Source: a bacterium
GTDB taxonomy: Bacteria > Cyanobacteriota > Vampirovibrionia > Gastranaerophilales > Gastranaerophilaceae
Reading direction: 5' to 3'
Assembly (NCBI GenBank): GCA_017941035.1
Contig: JAGAXG010000006.1
Location: 1 to 64,000, forward strand
Length of the DNA: 64,000 bases
A model generated the notes under the pieces. That model made no database searches. It was not told the DNA's origin and saw only the letters and a list, made by a program, of their open reading frames with translations. Each line of letters begins with the position of its first letter. The first letter of the stretch is position 1. Both the position numbers and the translations under genes were made by a program. This document shows positions 41,633 to 49,803 of the stretch, one piece after another.

Positions 41633-43180
41633 ATGGAAATATTAGAAGAACAAATAAACCCTAAAAAAGCGCCTTTGTGGCTGTTATCACTTGTTGTAGT
41701 GATGCCTACTTTCTTTGCATTTCTTGCAACAAGTTCATCTAATGCAGCGCTAATGCATATAGCAGGTTCATTCGGCTCAACTGCAGACGAAGCAAAATGG
41801 GTTGTAACAAGCTATATGATTGCAAACGGAATATTTTTACCATTGACAGGGTGGTTAGAAAGGACGTTAGGCAGGCTGAACTTTTTAAAAATATTTATTG
41901 CAATTTTTACTGTCGGTTCTGTTGTATGCTCTTTTGCCCCGAGCCTTCTGGTTTTGATTATAGGAAGAATTATTCAAGGAGTTGGCGGCGGTGTTTTAAT
42001 GCCATTATCTCAATCAATATTGTTACAGGAATTTCCCGAAAATCGAAAAGGCGATGCTATGGCGATTTTTGTATTTTCGATTATGGTGTCGTCTATTATG
42101 GGGCCGACTGTCGGCGGTTTATTAGTTGATAACTTTTCATGGCAATGGATATTTATAATTAATATTCCGATAGGGATTTTATCTTTAATCCTAATTCCAA
42201 TGATAGTAAACGATACAACAAGAAGCAAGAAAAAAGAGAAAGTCGATTTTTTAGGTGTAGCCTTTTTAGTTTTATGGCTGTTTTCAATGCAGGTTGTCTT
42301 GGATAAAGGTCAGCAATACGGCTGGTTTGATTGTAGTTGGATATATTGGTTGTCTGTTTTTTCTTTAGCTATGATGTTTGCTTTTATAGTTTGGGAACTT
42401 GAAATAAAAGAACCTATTGTGAATTTAAGAGTATTTAAAAACTCAAATTTTGTTGTCGGAACGATTTTAGGTGTCGTATTAAATATGATGGTTTGTGCCA
42501 CAATGATTTTACTTCCTCAATTTTTCCAAAGTTTGATGCATTATACTGCATCTGATACGGGAATTGCACTTGCAACAAGAGTTTTTGCGGTTGTAATTCT
42601 GTTTTTTATAGGAAGAATTTGTGCTTTGTATGATATCAGATATGTTATCGCAACAGGATTTTTAATAATGGGAGTATCTATTGCACTGTGCGTTGATTTG
42701 AATTTAGCCGTAAATCCCGAGTGGATAATTTTATCAAACATAATGTTTGGAATAGGCTCAGCTACCGCTCTTGTGCCAATCTCAGGGGTAGCGTTGGGAA
42801 CTCTTGCAAAAGACGATATTCCATCAGGAGCAGGGATTCACAGTTTAACAAAATGCGTAACGGGTTCTGTTGCTACATCGCTTGCTTCAAGTTGGATAAT
42901 CAGTTTATCCCAAGTTCATCAGAATTATTTGGTTAAGAATATGGGGGTAAATAATATCAATTTTGTTAATCATTTTAATGCACTAAAATCTGCATTTTTA
43001 CACCACGGAGAAGCTATTATTGCTGCTAAAAAAGCAAATATATTGCTTTATAAACAGCTCCTTGTTCAATCAAAACTAATGGCAATATCTGACTTGTTTG
43101 CCCTCTGTGCGATTTTGACATTTTTGATGATTCCGCTTTCTGTGTTGTTGAAGGTTGAAAAGAAAATTGATAGCGATTAA
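41633..43180 (+). CDS. EmrB/QacA-type drug:proton antiporter (MFS, DHA2)
   Basis: Fourteen-helix major facilitator of 515 residues. DHA2 motifs include GWLERTLGRLNFLK (motif A loop), GRIIQGVGGGVLMPLSQSILL (motif C-like) and WQWIFIINIPIGI. With the EmrA-like adaptor and the TolC-like channel it should form a tripartite pump that expels hydrophobic drugs or bile salts. GAAGGTAAATA precedes the ATG. The operon ends here, and R1 copy B begins about 106 bases later. Confidence 0.93.
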   Translation: MEILEEQINPKKAPLWLLSLVVVMPTFFAFLATSSSNAALMHIAGSFGSTADEAKWVVTSYMIANGIFLPLTGWLERTLGRLNFLKIFIAIFTVGSVVCSFAPSLLVLIIGRIIQGVGGGVLMPLSQSILLQEFPENRKGDAMAIFVFSIMVSSIMGPTVGGLLVDNFSWQWIFIINIPIGILSLILIPMIVNDTTRSKKKEKVDFLGVAFLVLWLFSMQVVLDKGQQYGWFDCSWIYWLSVFSLAMMFAFIVWELEIKEPIVNLRVFKNSNFVVGTILGVVLNMMVCATMILLPQFFQSLMHYTASDTGIALATRVFAVVILFFIGRICALYDIRYVIATGFLIMGVSIALCVDLNLAVNPEWIILSNIMFGIGSATALVPISGVALGTLAKDDIPSGAGIHSLTKCVTGSVATSLASSWIISLSQVHQNYLVKNMGVNNINFVNHFNALKSAFLHHGEAIIAAKKANILLYKQLLVQSKLMAISDLFALCAILTFLMIPLSVLLKVEKKIDSD

Positions 43181-43286
43181 TTTGTTTAATTTCTTAAAGC
43201 ATGGCGAAAGTCACAAATTTTCCCCTCTTTTGTATTTAGTATTCACTTGTATCGTCAAAGTAATCGAAAATTATCTATTTAATTTT

Positions 43287-43519
43287 GTATCAGTAAGTTT
43301 GAGAGTTTGTATCAGCGGATTTGCGGACGGACGACACGAAGTTAGTCTGGATAGCGAGGAAATTGAGCAAACTTGAACCGAAGGTTCAATTGCGAAACTT
43401 TCCGAGCGTGGAGCAAATCCAAGACGGAAGTTTTGAAATATTTCCCCAGAAACTTAAAAAGTTTGAGAATTCTCTCAAACTTCCGGGGGTACTTTTCTCA
43501 ATCTCTCTGATAATTTACA
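43287..43519 (+). repeat. Repeat R1, copy B
   Basis: Matches 33451-33706, starting GTATCAGTAAGTTTGAGAG and ending CTCTGATAATTTACA. The reading frame across it (LVRIARELSKLEPK type in copy A) changes at several non-silent positions, arguing against a gene. Located after the EmrAB operon, as copy A is after the ABC exporter. Positions 43181-43286 hold nothing else. Confidence 0.9.
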
Positions 43520-43553
43520 TTTGAGTAATAAAATTTTGATAAACTGTTTTTAT

Positions 43554-43810
43554 TTCCGACTAGCTTCCGAGTTTGGGGGTGAGGAGTTTCAAAACGGACT
43601 TTTTGTCCGAAACGTGTCATTGCGGAATATGGCGATATATTTAGGTTGTAGCGATTTGGGCGGATTTATTGTGGAAAGTTGCCGCCAAATTGTGGACAAT
43701 AAAGTGACTTTCTGAGTAGTTTCAGTCAACCACTCGGAAGGGGATGTAATTCAAACACAAAGCCGAACTTCGGCAGAAAAATATTTTTTCAAATGTCCCA
43801 TTAAAACCCA
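43554..43810 (+). repeat. Repeat R2, copy B
   Basis: Matches 34468-34723. It follows R1 copy B by 34 bases, whereas in copy A 761 bases with a NERD gene lie between. Contains GCCGAACTTCGGC hairpin where copy A has GCCGAAAGGCGGC. Confidence 0.9.
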
Positions 43811-43840
43811 CTTACTAAATGCCAAGGATTATGACAATTT

Positions 43841-43958
43841 TTAATCAAACAATGACAAACATTTATCTTTAATATCAAGTTAAAAAGTTCTTACCGGTTT
43901 TCTTTTTCTATATTTTTGCAATTCCATTAGAAGTTTTTAACTGAAAATTGTTATTTAT
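43841..43958 (-). pseudogene. Internally deleted hipBA remnant
   Basis: The minus strand from 43958 reads NNNFQLKTSNGIAK, matching the HipB start (NNQFLNQKTPNEIAK) with the start codon changed to ATA. It then jumps to a segment that aligns with the HipA end and closes with LDIKDKCLSLFD, against EIKDKCLPLFD in the intact protein, and the same TAA. The junction leaves out nearly all of hipB and hipA, and one HipA codon is TAA. The promoter region continues to about 44020 and resembles that of intact hipB. It begins 31 bases after R2 copy B. Confidence 0.85.
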
Positions 43959-44055
43959 AAATAGTATATTAGCCAATTTCATCAAAAATATTAATATGTA
44001 GCTGATATATTATCTAATTTGAATTGTAACTGAGTCTTATAAAAGAATATAAGTT

Positions 44056-44089
44056 TTCGTTTATTATAGAGCCGCATTCCAGATTAAAC
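44056..44089 (-). repeat. Hairpin repeat R3, copy 2
   Basis: TTCGTTTATTATAGAGCCGC and ATTCCAGATTAAAC; relative of 38371-38404. It contains the stop codon of the fused repair gene (44084-44086) and probably acts in its termination. Confidence 0.55.
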
Positions 44090-45031
44090 GAAAATAGCCT
44101 TCCATTCATCCATAAGTCTATTTAGACTATACCTTGCATTAGCAGGGCTTGTTGAATGCATTTTGCGGCAATTATATTTATCCAATAAATCCGGAAAATA
44201 TTTTTTAAAAGCGGAATAGGACTTATTGCCATTTAAACAAATTATTTTTATATTGGGATACTTTTTCAATAACTTTCTTATATCATTTGGCGTTTCGTTT
44301 TGGATATCAGAATCTAAGCTGCCATCTCGTTTGCAAGTTTTAAGCGTATCCCATAACGCAATATTATTATTTAAAAGTGTTTTTAGTTTTAAGTCATAAC
44401 CTAATTCATACAATTTTGGTTCATCACATATAGCACCCATAACTTTCCAAAACCTATTTTGCGGGTGCGCATAATATTGCTGTTCTTCTAATGACCTTAC
44501 ACCCGGCATTGAACCTAAAATAAGAATGTGCGAATTATTATCTGCTGATGGAGCGAAGCTTTTACATTCATTTTTTGTTTTATTTTCAAGATTTAAAAGT
44601 TTTTCTTTTATATTAATCCCATATTCAAAGCCGCCAATATTTCCGTTTTTTGATATTACTCTATGACATGGGATAATAATTAAAATGCGATTTTGGTTAC
44701 AAGCGGAGCCAACGGCTCGTTGAGCGTTTTTATTACCTACTGCGCTAGCAATTTCTGAATAACTTTTTGTTTTACCATATTGAATTTTTTGAAGTTCCTT
44801 CCAAACAAGTTTTTGAAATTTGGTACCTCGTGGATTAATTTTTATATCAAATATTTTTCTTTTACCTGAAAAATACTCATCTAACTGTGTTCTAATCTTT
44901 TTTATTAATACTGTTTCAGCATCTGGTTTATCAGCATTTTTAACAAGTTTTAATGAAATTAAAGCATCTTTTTTGCAAATAATTTCTAAAACTCCAATTG
45001 GTGATTTGTAATATGATTTTTCCATATTCAA
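44084..45031 (-). CDS. Methylated-DNA alkyltransferase fused to deoxyinosine/uracil glycosylase
   Basis: Two DNA-repair domains in one 315-residue chain. Residues 1-150 are an Ogt/MGMT-type methyltransferase with IIPCHRVISKNG and acceptor Cys 122, removing alkyl groups from O6-guanine. Residues 160-315 resemble a uracil-DNA-glycosylase superfamily protein of the DNA-deoxyinosine glycosylase type: ILILGSMPGVRSLEEQQYYAHPQNRFWKVMG and KIICLNGNKSYSAFKKYFP, STSPANAR. It would excise hypoxanthine or mismatched U. The fusion joins two ways of repairing damaged bases. It stands alone; its stop lies in repeat R3. Confidence 0.9.
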   Translation of the reverse strand: MNMEKSYYKSPIGVLEIICKKDALISLKLVKNADKPDAETVLIKKIRTQLDEYFSGKRKIFDIKINPRGTKFQKLVWKELQKIQYGKTKSYSEIASAVGNKNAQRAVGSACNQNRILIIIPCHRVISKNGNIGGFEYGINIKEKLLNLENKTKNECKSFAPSADNNSHILILGSMPGVRSLEEQQYYAHPQNRFWKVMGAICDEPKLYELGYDLKLKTLLNNNIALWDTLKTCKRDGSLDSDIQNETPNDIRKLLKKYPNIKIICLNGNKSYSAFKKYFPDLLDKYNCRKMHSTSPANARYSLNRLMDEWKAIFV

Positions 45032-45170
45032 ATTTTACAACAAAGGGGTAAATATAATTAATTTTTTTAATCAATCTCCGACTAAAAATGTCAAACTTGC
45101 GATACTTATGACAAAATCCCTGATACTGAAATCAACACATAACTTTTGGATATTTTGCAAAAGACAATTT

Positions 45171-46277
45171 TTAATCAAATAATGGCAAACATTTATCTTT
45201 AATCTCAAGCGCAATGTCTCTTGCCTGCTTTTCTTTTATCCCGATGTCTTTAGCTACTGCTAAAATATTCTCTAAACTCGGATTTTTGCCTTCGCCATTG
45301 ATTGTTGTTGCATGTTCTCCATTGAACGATGAACTGTAAGTTAAGTCATAAGCCGGCGACAGGTGCCACTCTTTTTTGTTTTCATCAAATAGATATGAGA
45401 AATTCTTTGAATGGTCATCTCGGTTGTGCGCAAAAACATTAAAACACATTAACCTGTACAATTGCTCAATATCCTGATAATTTTTTGTTAATTTCAACGT
45501 CAATTTCATTAAAATATTATAATCAAGATTTGGCAGACGATGGCTTGTTTCTAATAATCCGCTGACTGAAACCATGTGTATTTTTCTGCCATTTTCTCTG
45601 TCGAACCGTTTTATCCCAAAGTATCCGGAACAAATATTAGAGTCAAAAAGTTTTGTTTCGCTCATCTTTATTCCGCAATCTTTAGCAACAAGTGAATAGT
45701 TGTATTCTTGTTCTCCGATATTTTTAGGATCCTGCGAGGACGGAAATTTTATTATCCAATCTTTGCCATTTATTTTTGTCAGAATTTTTGGTCTTGCACC
45801 GCCTGATGAACCGCCTAACTTAAAAAGTTCATCTAAATTATCAGAATTTTGCGACTCTAATATTTTTAAACATTCTTGCGCAAGTTTATCATAATTAGAT
45901 TCTTTTCCAGATGTTTCAAATTTATGTTCCGGCTTGTATGTTAAAGCCCCCATTCCGCTTTCTTGTACAACTGCAAGCCGATTTAAGTTATCAATCTCAC
46001 TCGGGTTTATTTTGTTCTTCAAAAGTAACCTGTCAACAAGTAACCTTCCCCAGCCATCCGGCAAACTATCATTAAACACTCCGAACAATCCATCAAACGG
46101 CTCATATTGAGGTAAATATACTTTTTTTTGAAGAGGTAAGCTAAATGGTGAAATACTAAAACCGTTATTTAACCAATTGGCATCGTATTCAAAAGCAACA
46201 AGTCTATCGGGTGTTTTAGCCAAAGTTCCGACTAATCTGTCATTATAAAAAACTTTAAGGTATTTATAGTTATCCAT
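45171..46277 (-). CDS. hipA: HipA-type serine/threonine kinase toxin
   Basis: HipA-like kinase of 368 residues (E. coli HipA is longer, about 440). Motifs: LGGSSGGARPKILT (Gly-rich loop), WIIKFPSSQDPKN with the ATP lysine, catalytic FAHNRDDHSKNFSYL and AYDLTYSS. In E. coli HipA phosphorylates glutamyl-tRNA synthetase and causes dormancy; HipB neutralises it and represses the operon. The gene starts two bases after hipB, giving a co-transcribed pair. A degraded copy of its end is at 43841-43950. Confidence 0.92.
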   Translation of the reverse strand: MDNYKYLKVFYNDRLVGTLAKTPDRLVAFEYDANWLNNGFSISPFSLPLQKKVYLPQYEPFDGLFGVFNDSLPDGWGRLLVDRLLLKNKINPSEIDNLNRLAVVQESGMGALTYKPEHKFETSGKESNYDKLAQECLKILESQNSDNLDELFKLGGSSGGARPKILTKINGKDWIIKFPSSQDPKNIGEQEYNYSLVAKDCGIKMSETKLFDSNICSGYFGIKRFDRENGRKIHMVSVSGLLETSHRLPNLDYNILMKLTLKLTKNYQDIEQLYRLMCFNVFAHNRDDHSKNFSYLFDENKKEWHLSPAYDLTYSSSFNGEHATTINGEGKNPSLENILAVAKDIGIKEKQARDIALEIKDKCLPLFD

Positions 46278-46279
46278 AT

Positions 46280-46558
46280 TTACCCCTTAATTACCTCTTC
46301 TATTGATGTGTAAGTTTTTGTGATAAATAGATTCTCAATATCATTATCTAAATCAAGTGCAATCGCAATTTTTATAAAAGATTGAAGTGAAATTTCATAC
46401 TTTGTTTCGAACCTTTTAATACTACCAAGACTAACACCGGATTTTTGCGCTAAAACCTCTTGCGAAATCTTTAACTTTTTACGATGTTCTTTAATTCTAT
46501 CCGCTAAACTTTTGGCTATTTCATTAGGAGTTTTCTGATTTAAAAATTGATTATTCAT
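46280..46558 (-). CDS. hipB: HipB-type antitoxin (Xre/Cro HTH)
   Basis: A 92-residue DNA-binding antitoxin from ATG 46558. The HTH lies at about 26-50 (HRKKLKISQEVLAQKSGVSLGSIKRFE). I preferred this start because the homologous remnant at 43.9 kb aligns from the same codon, and because the promoter -10 (46571-46566) ends seven bases before it; there is no Shine-Dalgarno sequence, so the mRNA looks leaderless. It pairs with hipA and probably binds the two AGATAATATATTATCT-type palindromes around the promoter. Confidence 0.9.
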   Translation of the reverse strand: MNNQFLNQKTPNEIAKSLADRIKEHRKKLKISQEVLAQKSGVSLGSIKRFETKYEISLQSFIKIAIALDLDNDIENLFITKTYTSIEEVIKG

Positions 46559-46616
46559 AGATAATATATTAACCGATTTTATTAAAAATGTCAATATATA
46601 GATAATATATTATCTA
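46559..46616 (-). promoter_or_regulatory. hipBA promoter and two operators
   Basis: Minus strand TTGACA (46594-46589), 17 bases, TAATAT (46571-46566), then seven bases to the ATG. Operator 1 TAGATAATATATTATCTA (46599-46616) is a perfect palindrome just upstream of the -35; operator 2, TTAATATATTATCTAT (46558-46572 region), is a near copy over the -10. Confidence 0.85.
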
Positions 46617-46619
46617 ATT

Positions 46620-47448
46620 ACGCAAACACACATCAAAGTTTTATTATGATGTATTTTTATCAACTTTTGACAAATTTTTCCAAGAAAAATTTCGTATGTA
46701 TTCCCTATGTCCGGATTTGACATAGGCATAGGTTATTATAATATTGTAAAAAAGACGTAAAGATTAAATTTTTGTATAGTTTTTCGGACACTTTTGAAAT
46801 TGGTTTTTGAGATGTTTAATCGCCGTGTTTGGCTTTGTGTTTGAGTTGTACCCGCTTCCCCTAGTCTGAGAGTCGGGGGTTTGAAAAGTCCGAAATGTCC
46901 GGTTATTAGGACTAAAATGTCCGGTATCTTTCCATAAAATTTTATAAAATTGCCAAGTTTCCCTATTATATTTGAGTTACAGTCGAGTGCAAAAAGCGGA
47001 CATTTTATGCAATTTGTTAATTAAAAATTATACTAAACTCGGAAGAGTCCAGTAAATTGTGCCTTTTAGAATTTTAATTATTTCGCATAATTCTACTATA
47101 TTCACCCCTAAGTCGGAAGTAATTTTTTAAGTGGGAAATCGCTTCCCTGACTTTATTTTTCAAATATTTTATCGAAACAAATTCCAAAACTTAAGAATGA
47201 GTTTTCCAAGACTAAGTGTAAAAAATATCAGATTAATTTTTACCCTATAAGACGGAAGCAGAATTGAGAGAAAATAGCAGATTATTGCAAAATCATGAAT
47301 TCAAACTGTGTTTAAATTGCGTTTAAAAGATGTTCAAAAGCAGTTTTATAAATTTTTTGCTTAAAATTCAGACATAATCGAACACAAAACAACACATTTC
47401 CCTCTAAATTCAATAAAATTGATAAAAATTAATATTAAAAACAAAAAT
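46620..47448 (+). other. Non-coding region with a cluster of GGACA/TGTCC words
   Basis: No gene is visible in this 830-base gap. It holds several copies of TGTCCG or CGGACA in both orientations (near 46709, 46783, 46896, 46915 and 46998), several embedded in AAAATGTCCGG. It also contains ACTCGGAAG and TAGTCGGAAG-like words near 47040 and 47115, similar to R2. The pattern could be protein-binding sites or a decayed repeat. I found no open reading frame of note. Confidence 0.5.
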
Positions 47449-48158
47449 TTATATTGCTGTTTCTTTTAATGTTGCACATTCAAATCCGCCCAAAGCACTC
47501 CAACACTGGTTACCTGGATGTCGTTGTTTTTTACCTAATTCATCAATATTTTGTTTATTTTCTATATCAAAACCAATATAAAAAAGATTTAATTTACATT
47601 TTCTAAGTATATTTTTAATTTTATTTATTTCTTCTGAATAATCATTTTCTTTACCATATCCCCAACCAATAACCACATCAGAATGTTTTCTGTTTCTAAA
47701 AATTTCTCTATAAATTTTAGATTATTTGCATTATCAAAATTTTTTAAGGATTTTTTATCTACTTCTGGGTTTCGACTTGAGAAGACATTTAAAATTTCCA
47801 TACAATTATAATTATATTTTTCATTCTTAATAAGATTATAACAATTTTGTATTGTACTATCTCTAAATTCAGGGCAGGCTTTACTTGGATTGAACAATAT
47901 AAAAATTATTGAATGTTCACTTGTCTTATTTGGAATTTGTTCGCAATAATATAAACGTTATTTATAAATAGTTTGTCCTAATTTTTTGCAAATAGTACTA
48001 TTTTTCTTTTTATCATAAACATCTTTTCCAAAAACTATAAAACCACAATTATACTTTAGCTGTTTAAAAATATAATTATCAAAGTTTGTACAATTAATAG
48101 GGTTCAATCGATATTTTTCAATACTTTTTACTAAATTCTCTATAATATTGTCATTCAT
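47449..48158 (-). pseudogene. DUF1643-like gene with in-frame stop and frameshift
   Basis: From ATG 48158 the frame reads MNDNIIENLVKSIEKYRLNP, then ends QTIYK at a TAA (47958). The same frame continues RLYYCEQIPNKTSEHSIIFILFNPSKACPEFRDST..., the LFNPSKA-type core of DUF1643. A one-base shift near 47670-47690 moves the frame to SDVVIGWGYGKENDYSEE and on to KQRHPGNQCW and the stop at 47449. The two interruptions suggest a recently inactivated gene. DUF1643 proteins occur near restriction and phage genes; function unknown. Confidence 0.75.
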
Positions 48159-48261
48159 AAAACCTCTCTTTGCTTAATATATTATAATCTATTTATTTAA
48201 GGTACACTTTTTAATAGTCAAATTTTTTGTTAATATGTAAATTAATTATAAAGGATAAAAT

Positions 48262-48855
48262 ATGGAAATAGTTGATTGTATAGAAAAATTAAAATCTGAA
48301 ATTAAGTATGCTTATAATGAAACCAAGAAAACTCTTGGAGACAATATATATCGTGGACATTCAAGAGCGATTAGTAGCGATATAGAAGATGGCATAGCAC
48401 TATTTATTTCAAGATTACAGCCAAGTTGCAAAATCTTTCTAGATCCATCAATTCATATTGACCATAAAACACATAGACCAGATTTATTGGTTATAAATAA
48501 TAAAAACGAAGTTATCGCGATGGTCGAAATTAAAGCAAATATGGGTTGGTGTCGAAATGCTTCTGGAGTTATCCAGAAAATTTTGTCTGAAGATCTTATA
48601 TTCAAGAATACAAGAACTATTAATTGTGAGTTTTCAAATAATAGAAGTTATGATACTAGTTATAGCAATAATGTAAAATTATTCTTAATCTCTTTAACTA
48701 AAGGAAATTGTTCTGATAAAAACCACAAATCAAACAAAGAATATGCTAATGCCAATAATGTATATCAATTTAACCTTTTTGACGGTTGGTATGATTCTTT
48801 AATTAATTGTGAAATAGAAGAGTTTGCAAAACAAATTAAAAACTTAGCTGTTTAA
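48262..48855 (+). CDS. PD-(D/E)XK-like nuclease candidate
   Basis: A 197-residue protein of unknown function. The central part RPDLLVINNKNEVIAMVEIKANMGW has the spaced Asp, Glu and Lys of a PD-(D/E)XK nuclease fold (D about 14 residues before E-x-K), seen in restriction endonucleases and repair enzymes. A C-terminal region has no motif I recognise. AAAGGATAAAAT precedes the ATG. It stands between a broken DUF1643 gene and hicAB in the defence-like region, which fits a restriction or anti-phage role, but that is an inference. Confidence 0.55.
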   Translation: MEIVDCIEKLKSEIKYAYNETKKTLGDNIYRGHSRAISSDIEDGIALFISRLQPSCKIFLDPSIHIDHKTHRPDLLVINNKNEVIAMVEIKANMGWCRNASGVIQKILSEDLIFKNTRTINCEFSNNRSYDTSYSNNVKLFLISLTKGNCSDKNHKSNKEYANANNVYQFNLFDGWYDSLINCEIEEFAKQIKNLAV

Positions 48856-48921
48856 GATTAATTTAAAAAAAATATTTCATTGTTGAAATGAATTATAATA
48901 TTTAAACTATAAGAACATTGC

Positions 48922-48949
48922 AAATCTATAATATATTTATTATAGATTT
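48922..48949. terminator. Possible bidirectional stem between 48855 and hicB
   Basis: AAATCTATAATA and TATTATAGATTT form a perfect 12-base AT-only stem between two convergent genes. There is no clear T-run, so terminator function is uncertain. Confidence 0.35.
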
Positions 48950-48970
48950 ATTGTCATGTTATAAAAAAAA

Positions 48971-49378
48971 TTATGCATTAGATAAATTCTTTAAAATATG
49001 ATTATAAAGCCTATTATCTTTATTTTCACTATCTTCTATAAAATTATTGAATATAGTAACAATTAATTTATTTAAACTTACATTCTCCATTTTAGCAATT
49101 TCTACTAATGTTTGATGAATTTCTGGAGTAGTTCTAATATTAAAAGTACCACTATATGTCTTTTGTGGTTCTTTACCAATTTCTTTACAAGTTTCTAAAT
49201 AATCATCTACCATATCATGAAAAGCTTTTTCTAGTTCTTCTATTGTATTACCTTCAAATGTAATTAAATCATCAATAAATAAAATTTTTCCAAAAAGGCA
49301 TTTATCTGTTAAATCATATTCAACAGAACCAATATAATTTTTATATTTTAAAACTTTGTCATTTTTCATATTAAACAT
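48971..49378 (-). CDS. hicB: HicB antitoxin
   Basis: A 135-residue antitoxin with an N-terminal RNase-H-like HicB domain (YIGSVEYDLTDKCLFGKILFIDDLITFEGNTIEELEKAFHDMVDDYLETCKEIG) and a C-terminal ribbon-helix-helix segment (FNIRTTPEIHQTLVEIAKMENVSLNKLIVTIFNNFI) that binds DNA. It inactivates HicA. The start overlaps the HicA stop by one base (TAATG), and a second in-frame ATG follows three codons later. Last gene of the hicAB operon. Confidence 0.9.
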   Translation of the reverse strand: MFNMKNDKVLKYKNYIGSVEYDLTDKCLFGKILFIDDLITFEGNTIEELEKAFHDMVDDYLETCKEIGKEPQKTYSGTFNIRTTPEIHQTLVEIAKMENVSLNKLIVTIFNNFIEDSENKDNRLYNHILKNLSNA

Positions 49379-49632
49379 TATATTAACCCATTCCTTTCTA
49401 GTTTTTCTATTATCTGATCGATTACATAACTTTTTATTATATTACCCGGATGAGGTTTATGGAACATTATTATATCATTAGAATTGTTTTTAAATCTTAC
49501 AGCAGAACCAGATGTTTTACCTGTCTTTAACTCTATGTATCCAAAACGTTTTAGAATCTGGACAAGTTCTTCATAGGTAAAATCCTTGGGTTTGCTTATA
49601 AATTTTTTTAGTAATTTGTCTACTTTTGTCAT
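49378..49632 (-). CDS. hicA: HicA mRNA interferase toxin
   Basis: An 84-residue dsRBD-like toxin with KKFISKPKDFTYEELVQILKRFGYIELKTGKTSGSAVRF and the catalytic histidine in MFHKPHPG. HicA cleaves mRNA and is neutralised by HicB. The gene has no Shine-Dalgarno sequence; the promoter's -10 TATACT ends six bases before ATG, so the transcript is probably leaderless. It lies 170 bases from the Mu-like transposase in the opposite direction. Confidence 0.9.
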   Translation of the reverse strand: MTKVDKLLKKFISKPKDFTYEELVQILKRFGYIELKTGKTSGSAVRFKNNSNDIIMFHKPHPGNIIKSYVIDQIIEKLERNGLI

Positions 49633-49638
49633 ACTAAT

Positions 49639-49667
49639 AGTATACTGTATATCGATATTTTTTGCAA
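49639..49667 (-). promoter_or_regulatory. hicAB promoter
   Basis: Minus strand TTGCAA (49667-49662), 17 bases containing the ATATCGATAT palindrome, TATACT (49644-49639), then six bases to the hicA ATG. HicB may bind the spacer palindrome. Confidence 0.65.
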
Positions 49668-49803
49668 CTATTTTTTAGTTGCAATTAAGTTTTGTTAATT
49701 TCTCATTTCTGACACACTCAGACACATTTCCCCCTCAAACACTTCCATTTTGAGAGAAAGCAGTCTAACATACAGTAGCTTCAATAATAAATAAGGATAC
49801 GGT

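Noticed and set aside
46840-46905. tRNA-like segment CCCGCTTCCCCTAGTCTGAGAGTCGGGGG
   Set aside because: No cloverleaf with T-arm GTTCGA or anticodon arm could be made; the complementarity is a simple stem.
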